Under the pieces are notes generated by a model. That model searched no databases. It saw nothing but the letters and a program-made list of their open reading frames with translations, and had not been told where the DNA came from. A stretch of DNA of 64,000 bases from Salinithrix halophila (GTDB taxonomy: Bacteria; Bacillota; Bacilli; Thermoactinomycetales; DSM-45169), in contig NZ_JBHSAP010000018.1 of the NCBI RefSeq assembly GCF_042650125.1, forward strand, positions 310,001 to 374,000. Direction: 5' to 3'. The position numbers and the translations under genes were made by a program. This document shows, one piece after another, positions 59,878 through 64,000 of this stretch (position 1 is its first letter; every line of letters starts with the position of its first letter).

Positions 59878-60092
59878 GTTGCGCCTCCCAATGAAACAGT
59901 CGAATTGGTGGAAAAAACCCCTACCGTATGACACCCCACGACCGAAACACCCATGCTAATCTTTCTGCGGGTGATACCCATGGGCTTTTCGGATCATCCT
60001 CCGAAGGCTCCGTCTAAGCCTGAAAAATTTCAGTTTTAACGAGTTTTCGCTCATTCGTCAGTTTTAGGGTATTTCCGCACTCGCTTCGATTA

Positions 60093-60098
60093 TAACAC
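60093..60098 (-). promoter_or_regulatory. TATAAT -10 box upstream of hepS
   Basis: Perfect TATAAT in GTGTTATAATCG on the minus strand, about 215 bp upstream of hepS; no good -35. The long leader between it and hepS contains several short hairpins but no clear terminator. Confidence 0.45.
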
Positions 60099-60123
60099 AC
60101 TTTCCAGGCCTCGACAGCAGGAT

Positions 60124-60612
60124 TCAGTTTCCCTCGTCGCTAGGGATCACTCGAAATGTCCGCAAAAGGTAGCTCTCAGGCGACGTGCTGTTCATCCCTT
60201 TCATCCCTGGATCTTTGTCGAGGTCAGCTCGTTTCGCATCAATGAGGAACCGATAAACGTCCGCCTCCACTTCCAGCCGAAGCGTGTTTACATTTTCCGT
60301 GTGAACCAACAGGCTTCGGATCAGGGTAAGAAGTTCCCGGCTTCGTCGCTCCTCCGAACCACTGGCGGAAAGAGACAGATTTAACGTACCGGCCTTCCAG
60401 TCAGCCCGGCGGACCTCTAAACCCGGGGGACGGCGTGCAAGGAAGTCGACCAAATTGTGCTCCGTCAGATCGACAGGGGCATCGGGTCGAAAAACCGGTA
60501 GCTCAGGTTCTTTCCTTCCCTGCTCCTCTAAGGCTGGCACGAGGGAGAGGAGAGCGGCGGCCATCACGGACAGGAAGATGGAAGCGAACAGGCGACGGGC
60601 CAGTTTCTGCAA
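60124..60612 (-). CDS. Hypothetical secreted or anchored protein
   Basis: 162 residues, probable TTG start with GGGTGA upstream. N-terminal hydrophobic segment (about 8-28, LFASIFLSVMAAALLSLVPAL) followed by an acidic/proline linker (GRKEPELPVFRPDAPVDL) and a compact domain LLTLIRSLLVHTENVNTLRLEVEADVYRFLIDAKRAD. No recognised family; a similar gene is not in the B. subtilis locus. It sits between mtrB and hepS. Confidence 0.65.
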   Translation of the reverse strand: MQKLARRLFASIFLSVMAAALLSLVPALEEQGRKEPELPVFRPDAPVDLTEHNLVDFLARRPPGLEVRRADWKAGTLNLSLSASGSEERRSRELLTLIRSLLVHTENVNTLRLEVEADVYRFLIDAKRADLDKDPGMKGMNSTSPESYLLRTFRVIPSDEGN

Positions 60613-60706
60613 CTTCTTTCACCCTTCCTTGTTCTCTTCTCATCTTCATTGTATTCGGTCAAAAGGCCTGTTCATTCCACCTGTGGACAGGTTCTGCTCT
60701 ACCGGA

Positions 60707-60934
60707 TTACTCCTCTCCCGTATCAACCTTCCCGAAAGGCGTAGAAACTTCGGCTTTGCCCCGGATCTTCACGGCGGAGGTATGTTCGGTAAATTGCATT
60801 AACATCACTTCACCCTTGTCCAATTTCTCGGTGTGATGGAAGCGAGTATCCTTGCCTCGGGTCAAGCCGATCACAGTCACCCCGTTTTCCTGTGCTTTGA
60901 CGATAAAATAATCCTCTGGTGCATGGTTTCCCAT
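60707..60934 (-). CDS. mtrB: Tryptophan RNA-binding attenuation protein TRAP
   Basis: 75 residues, exactly TRAP length. FIVKAQENGVTVIGLTRGKDTRFHHTEKLDKGEV-type sequence is collinear with B. subtilis MtrB, including the tryptophan-binding Thr/Gly loops (GLTRGKDTRF) and RNA-binding Lys/Glu/Lys positions (EKLDKGE, VKIRGKAEV). The 11-mer ring binds GAG/UAG repeats such as those at 53.7 kb. In B. subtilis it follows folE directly; here about 2.3 kb of other DNA intervenes, so a private promoter is expected. Confidence 0.96.
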   Translation of the reverse strand: MGNHAPEDYFIVKAQENGVTVIGLTRGKDTRFHHTEKLDKGEVMLMQFTEHTSAVKIRGKAEVSTPFGKVDTGEE

Positions 60935-60977
60935 TCAAAAACCCTCCTTTGCCCACATCGGAATTCATTTCATGTAA

Positions 60978-61006
60978 ATGATCACCCAAACGGCCTCCCC
61001 TGTCAA
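60978..61006 (-). promoter_or_regulatory. Candidate promoter of mtrB
   Basis: Minus strand TTGACA (61001-61006), 17 nt, GATCAT (four of six). The -35 lies in the loop of a GGCCTCCCCTG/CAGGGGGCC hairpin. Confidence 0.5.
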
Positions 61007-61040
61007 ACAGGGGGCCTCCTCTTTTTAATTCCCGCAAAAG

Positions 61041-61069
61041 AAAAAAGGCCCTCCCTTCGGGAGAACCTT
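61041..61069 (-). terminator. Terminator after tRNA-Pro copy 1
   Basis: AAGGTTCTCCC, GAA, GGGAGGGCCTT followed by TTTTC on the minus strand; two G-U pairs exist only in minus-strand RNA. Confidence 0.8.
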
Positions 61070-61077
61070 TCTCGGGT

Positions 61078-61154
61078 TGGTCGGGCTAGCCGGATTTGAA
61101 CCGACGACCTCTTGCGCCCCATGCAAGCGCGCTACCAAGCTGCGCCATAGCCCG
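61078..61154 (-). tRNA. tRNA-Pro (anticodon GGG), copy 1
   Basis: 77 nt including encoded CCA. Acceptor stem CGGGCTA/TAGCCCG, D-arm GCGC...GCGC, anticodon arm CTTGC-ATGGGGC-GCAAG with T33 and GGG at 34-36, T-arm with TTCAAAT. Identical over 80 bp to the copy at 63053. Confidence 0.95.
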
Positions 61155-61283
61155 TTGATCGATTAGCTTCCGCTGAAGCGACGTTTACAATTGTATCTCG
61201 GAAACGATGAGGTGTCAAGAGAAAAAGGATGGATTTTGTCGAATACGCTGCCCCTGTGAAAGATCCAGAAGGAAAGGAGAAAA

Positions 61284-61778
61284 TCATTTTAACTTCTCTG
61301 TCTCCCCTTTGCCCGTCTTATTTTGATTTTCATTCAATGGATGGATATGTCTCTCCTTGATCTTAGGCGGTTCCCCAAGATGAATCATGACATCCGTTCC
61401 ATCTGGGTACTTTTTTAATTCCTTTCGTAACCACTCTTCAGCCTTTCGATTATCCTCGGACTTCACATATCCAACATAGGCTTCTCTCGCACTTTCCTTA
61501 CAAATCGTCATCGGATAGGCGACCTGATCATATCCTTTTTTGGGTGGAAGGGATTGAAATACTTCTTTGGCCCTTTCCTTTGCATGGGCGCGATCAACCG
61601 TGCACAGCTCCGCTTTCTTCGTTTTTTTATGGGCGGTACGGATGAATTCAGCTCTTTCTGGGAATTTCTTTTCTGGAAATATAACCATGTTCATCTTTGC
61701 TATATCAGTCGTCTGATAGTTGCTTGAGCACCCAGAAAGCAGTATGCAGGTGAAGAGAAAGCAGAGCCATTTATACAT
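61284..61778 (-). CDS. Hypothetical lipoprotein in the tRNA-bounded cassette
   Basis: 164 residues. Signal peptide MYKWLCFLFTCILLSGC with lipobox LLSGC, then a Lys/Glu-rich mature part (MNMVIFPEKKFPERAEFIRTAHKKTKKAE) and a second conserved-looking part DQVAYPMTICKESAREAYVGYVKSEDNRKAEEWLRKELKKYPDG in pieces, with two Cys that could pair. No recognised family. It lies 48 nt downstream of the protease gene on the same strand and shares its AT-rich composition, so they may be expressed together. Confidence 0.75.
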   Translation of the reverse strand: MYKWLCFLFTCILLSGCSSNYQTTDIAKMNMVIFPEKKFPERAEFIRTAHKKTKKAELCTVDRAHAKERAKEVFQSLPPKKGYDQVAYPMTICKESAREAYVGYVKSEDNRKAEEWLRKELKKYPDGTDVMIHLGEPPKIKERHIHPLNENQNKTGKGETEKLK

Positions 61779-61826
61779 CTTATCCCTCCTTAAAACTGTG
61801 GCTTCATAACAAATCGGTACGATCTA

Positions 61827-62804
61827 TTATAGGCCTTTCCAGTAATTGATGAGGTCTATCCTATCAGAGTTGAATTTACATGCCCAAGAAGGTGTAGCAT
61901 CTCCAGCACTGATAATTCCAATTTGATTGATTCTCCCTTGTTTGGAGTTCCATGCAGGTCCTCCGCTCATACCAGAAAGTTGGCGAGCATTATGGCTAAT
62001 CACATGAAAGATGGAATCAACATCTGCAATCTCATCTACACTCTTATACATGTAGTATCCATAAGCCGCTGGATATCCTGTTGTGGCCACTTGCTCAGAT
62101 TCAGAGACAGAAGTTCGAAGGGGCCATGTAAATCTTTTGGTTAGATAAGTATCTATATTTACAACTGCAAAATCATACTGAACATCATAATAAGAAACAA
62201 CTTCCTCATTCGGAGGATCAGAATCTACCCATTCTTCGGTATACCCTATTCCAAGACCATTGTAACCATCACCTATGGAGCCGTTTTTTTCCCCTGGATA
62301 CACTGTAACATAGGTAGCTGCAACGTCATTATAATTATCATAAACACAATGTGCAGCTGTCAAAACAGAATTTGCATCGATTAGAGTTCCACTACATCTA
62401 TACCATTCCCCCCCTATCTTTGATGCCAAAAAAACAACCCCGTTATATGGATTCTTCGTAGGATCGGAGATTCGAATTAGGGTAGATTTCATGGTGCTTA
62501 TAGAGGTTAGTTTCGTTAGTGGAACATTTTCGCTTGGAGATTTTATTTTACCTGTCTTTCTCATTCTCTTTATTTTTTTAATTGATATAACATGTTTTGA
62601 TTTAACCGGCCTTTTCTTGCTTTCATCCGGTACTTCCGATGGCTCTAGTTGTTCCATGGGAAAAGGACGGACTCTATCTTTTTCCTTCCCTTTAGAAGCT
62701 TCGACATTTGTTATCCCCACAGCAGAGAGCATCATTGTAAAAATGAGGGCACCTGTAAATATGACAAAAGTCCTTCTCACTTGTACATTCACACCTTTCC
62801 TCAC
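61827..62804 (-). CDS. Secreted trypsin-like (V8-like) serine protease
   Basis: About 325 residues. Signal peptide RRTFVIFTGALIFTMMLSAVG, then a basic pro-region (about 35-110, KKRPVKSKHVISIKKIKRMRK). The chymotrypsin-fold triad is complete: His in LTAAHCVYD, Asp in YDFAVVNID, Ser in SGMSGGPAW; the first Cys of CSGTLIDANSVLTAAHC suggests one disulfide. Glu-specific V8-like relatives are the best comparison. The start is uncertain (several GTG codons in frame). More AT-rich than the flanking metabolic genes. Confidence 0.88.
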   Translation of the reverse strand: MRKGVNVQVRRTFVIFTGALIFTMMLSAVGITNVEASKGKEKDRVRPFPMEQLEPSEVPDESKKRPVKSKHVISIKKIKRMRKTGKIKSPSENVPLTKLTSISTMKSTLIRISDPTKNPYNGVVFLASKIGGEWYRCSGTLIDANSVLTAAHCVYDNYNDVAATYVTVYPGEKNGSIGDGYNGLGIGYTEEWVDSDPPNEEVVSYYDVQYDFAVVNIDTYLTKRFTWPLRTSVSESEQVATTGYPAAYGYYMYKSVDEIADVDSIFHVISHNARQLSGMSGGPAWNSKQGRINQIGIISAGDATPSWACKFNSDRIDLINYWKGL

Positions 62805-63014
62805 TTTAACCGATAATTATCTGATGGTTAGGAATATTTCCCACCAACAATGGTAGCGCATAACAATTTTTCTGTATAGATCCTTTTTTCGAAATCTTTT
62901 ACGAGGGGTTAACGTTCACGCACAATCACAGTCCCCAGATTACCCTGGAGCCGTCTCCTATTGAGTTTTCGGTTTGGTTACTGTTGCCTTCAACTTTCGT
63001 ACTTGGCGCATAAA

Positions 63015-63048
63015 TAAAAAAGCTCCTCCCTAGTGGAGGAACTTTTTG
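63015..63048 (-). terminator. Terminator after tRNA-Pro copy 2
   Basis: AGTTCCTCC/GGAGGAGCT stem with a G-U pair in minus-strand RNA, followed by TTTTTTATTT. Confidence 0.8.
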
Positions 63049-63052
63049 TGGT

Positions 63053-63129
63053 TGGTCGGGCTAGCCGGATTTGAACCGACGACCTCTTGCGCCCCATGCA
63101 AGCGCGCTACCAAGCTGCGCCATAGCCCG
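63053..63129 (-). tRNA. tRNA-Pro (anticodon GGG), copy 2
   Basis: 77 nt, same sequence as copy 1 including CCA. Upstream sequences of the two copies are also related (GAAGCGAC... and GTGTCAAG shared), so promoter and gene were duplicated together. Confidence 0.95.
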
Positions 63130-63218
63130 GCAGTCTCCCAAGCGCTTCATCCATTGAAGCGACAAACAATACTTTATCCCGAATCGGGAAAAGTGTCAAG
63201 GGTTTTGCCGGGTTTTCT

Positions 63219-63797
63219 TCATTCCGACCGGGAACCGATCCCGATCAGGCTGAGGGCCTCGGCGCGGGCTGCCGGGTCTTTCTCAAACGTCCCCCGTACA
63301 GCGGAAGTGACGGTTTTTGCTCCCGGTTTTTTCACGCCACGCATCGTCATGCACATATGGGATGCTTCCACAACGATGATCACCCCATGAGGATCCAGCT
63401 TTTCCACGATGGAATCAGCCAACGTATACGTGATTCGCTCTTGCAGCTGGGGACGGCGAGCAATGGCATCCACCGCCCGAGCCAATTTGGAAAGCCCGGT
63501 TACACGGCCGCTTTTCGGGATATACCCCACATGGGCCCAGCCGTAAAAAGGAACCAGATGATGCTCACACATCGAAAAGAAGGGGATATCTTTAACAAGA
63601 ACAAGCTCTTCGTGGTCCTCACTGAAAATGGTGGCAAAATGCTCCTTCGGATCTTCTCGAAGCCCCGAGAATACTTCTTCATACATCCGAGCCACCCGGG
63701 CGGGTGTATCGAGGAGACCTTCGCGGTCCGGATCTTCCCCTACCGCCTCAAGTATCATGCGAACCGCTTCCTGGATCTTGCTATGGTTGATTTCCAA
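63219..63797 (-). CDS. folE: GTP cyclohydrolase I
   Basis: 192 residues from a TTG at 63797, chosen because GGAGG lies 8 nt upstream and the N-terminus then aligns with B. subtilis FolE (MtrA); an ATG five codons upstream lacks a good site. EDPDREGLLDTPARVARMYEEVFSGL, zinc ligands in FFSMCEHHLVPFYG and SHMCMTMRGV, and KPGAKTVTSAVRG are present. First step of folate synthesis. Confidence 0.96.
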   Translation of the reverse strand: MEINHSKIQEAVRMILEAVGEDPDREGLLDTPARVARMYEEVFSGLREDPKEHFATIFSEDHEELVLVKDIPFFSMCEHHLVPFYGWAHVGYIPKSGRVTGLSKLARAVDAIARRPQLQERITYTLADSIVEKLDPHGVIIVVEASHMCMTMRGVKKPGAKTVTSAVRGTFEKDPAARAEALSLIGIGSRSE

Positions 63798-63863
63798 CGG
63801 AATCGCCTCCATCGTCTCTACAATTTTCTTTACGGCGTAGCAAACGGCTTCCCCTCATTTTAT

Positions 63864-63892
63864 CAAAAAACAAAAGGCCCCGCAGGGCCTTT
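63864..63892 (-). terminator. Terminator between the window-edge gene and folE
   Basis: AAAGGCCC, loop, GGGCCTTT followed by TTGTTTTTTG on the minus strand. Confidence 0.8.
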
Positions 63893-63906
63893 GATGGTAC
63901 AGCTAT

Positions 63907-64000
63907 TCAGAAATCACCGGCGTTGGGGCGATCTCCTTCCACACCCAGCTGCACCGGGAGAGCGGAACGCAAAGGCGCTCCCGGGTGAGAAGTATGTACC
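63907..64000 (-). CDS. Partial coding region at the window edge
   Basis: Open to the window edge; the last about 30 codons read ...PVQLGVEGDRPNAGDF then TGA, and a terminator follows 15 bp later. Composition looks protein-like but a second frame is also open, so this is tentative. The usual neighbour upstream of folE, hbs (HU), does not end like this. Confidence 0.4.
   Translation of the reverse strand, partial: VHTSHPGAPLRSALPVQLGVEGDRPNAGDF

Noticed and set aside
61078..61154. Alternative reading of the tRNA anticodon as CAT (Met)
   Set aside because: That folding would place G instead of the invariant T at position 33; the GGG reading keeps T33 and all stems.
61284..62804. Cassette as a toxin-antitoxin or phage remnant
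   Set aside because: A signal-peptide lipoprotein and a V8-like protease with signal peptide do not fit toxin-antitoxin size or phage genes; no integrase is present.
1..64000. CRISPR arrays, prophage, rRNA operons
   Set aside because: No regularly spaced repeats, no phage structural genes and no rRNA-like stretches were seen anywhere in the window.

Overview
This window is chromosomal DNA from a low-to-mid GC, endospore-forming Gram-positive bacterium of the Bacillales. Gene content and order track the Bacillus subtilis folE/mtrA-mtrB-hepS-menG-hepT-ndk-aroC-aroB-aroH-trpEDCFBA-hisC-tyrA-aroA-ypiB-ypiF-qcrABC-ypjA-ypjB-ypjD-dapB-mgsA-bshB1-bshA-cca-birA-panBCD supercluster almost gene for gene, nearly all of it on the minus strand. 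GC looks higher than in Bacillus; together with the split LigD genes and fused OppDF this suggests a Thermoactinomycetaceae-like lineage, but that family assignment is inference.

Layout from low to high coordinates. 1-8 kb: a SRPBCC protein, a PD-(D/E)XK-like protein, then a minus-strand group (lipoprotein, anchored protein, short FtsH-like protease, 3-hydroxyacyl-CoA dehydrogenase, acetate kinase, aspartate aminotransferase). 8-15 kb: an MTA/SAH deaminase-type amidohydrolase, a non-homologous end-joining set (LigD polymerase, stand-alone ATP-dependent ligase, Ku) interleaved with small membrane or unknown genes and a Phe-rich protein, then a TPR protein. 15-21 kb: an oligopeptide importer, with OppA on the plus strand and OppB-OppC-fused OppDF on the minus strand. 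21-24 kb: a Na+/H+ antiporter and a nitroreductase. 23.7-30.6 kb: panD-panC-panB behind a structured leader, and birA-cca-bshA-bshB1-mgsA. 30.8-33 kb: a PadR-MFS efflux module. 33-35.7 kb: dcyD-dapB-ypjD lying between two copies of a MITE-like repeat. 36-43 kb: ypj genes, the menaquinol:cytochrome c reductase qcrABC, ypiF, reoY/ypiB and two unknown genes. 43.9-57 kb: aromatic amino acid biosynthesis. 57-60 kb: menaquinone side chain and ring methylation. 60-64 kb: mtrB (TRAP), an AT-richer lipoprotein/protease cassette lying between two identical tRNA-Pro(GGG) genes, then folE.

The genes form a coherent circuit. Chorismate made by aroC/aroB/aroA feeds trpE, aroH-tyrA-hisC and menaquinone. The tryptophan branch is controlled by TRAP: its gene (60.7 kb) and its RNA target (GAG/UAG repeats followed by an intrinsic terminator before trpE, 53.67-53.78 kb) both lie in the window. 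Menaquinone made with HepS/HepT/MenG serves the qcrABC complex.

The most noteworthy unexplained signals are: a 27-bp intergenic motif occurring four times with invariant spacing (15.1, 30.8, 37.6 and 56.6 kb); the tRNA-Pro duplication around a protease cassette that splits folE from mtrB; a strong promoter with an overlapping palindrome and an early terminator at 43.7-43.8 kb; the MITE pair; and the Phe-rich protein between the two split ligD genes.
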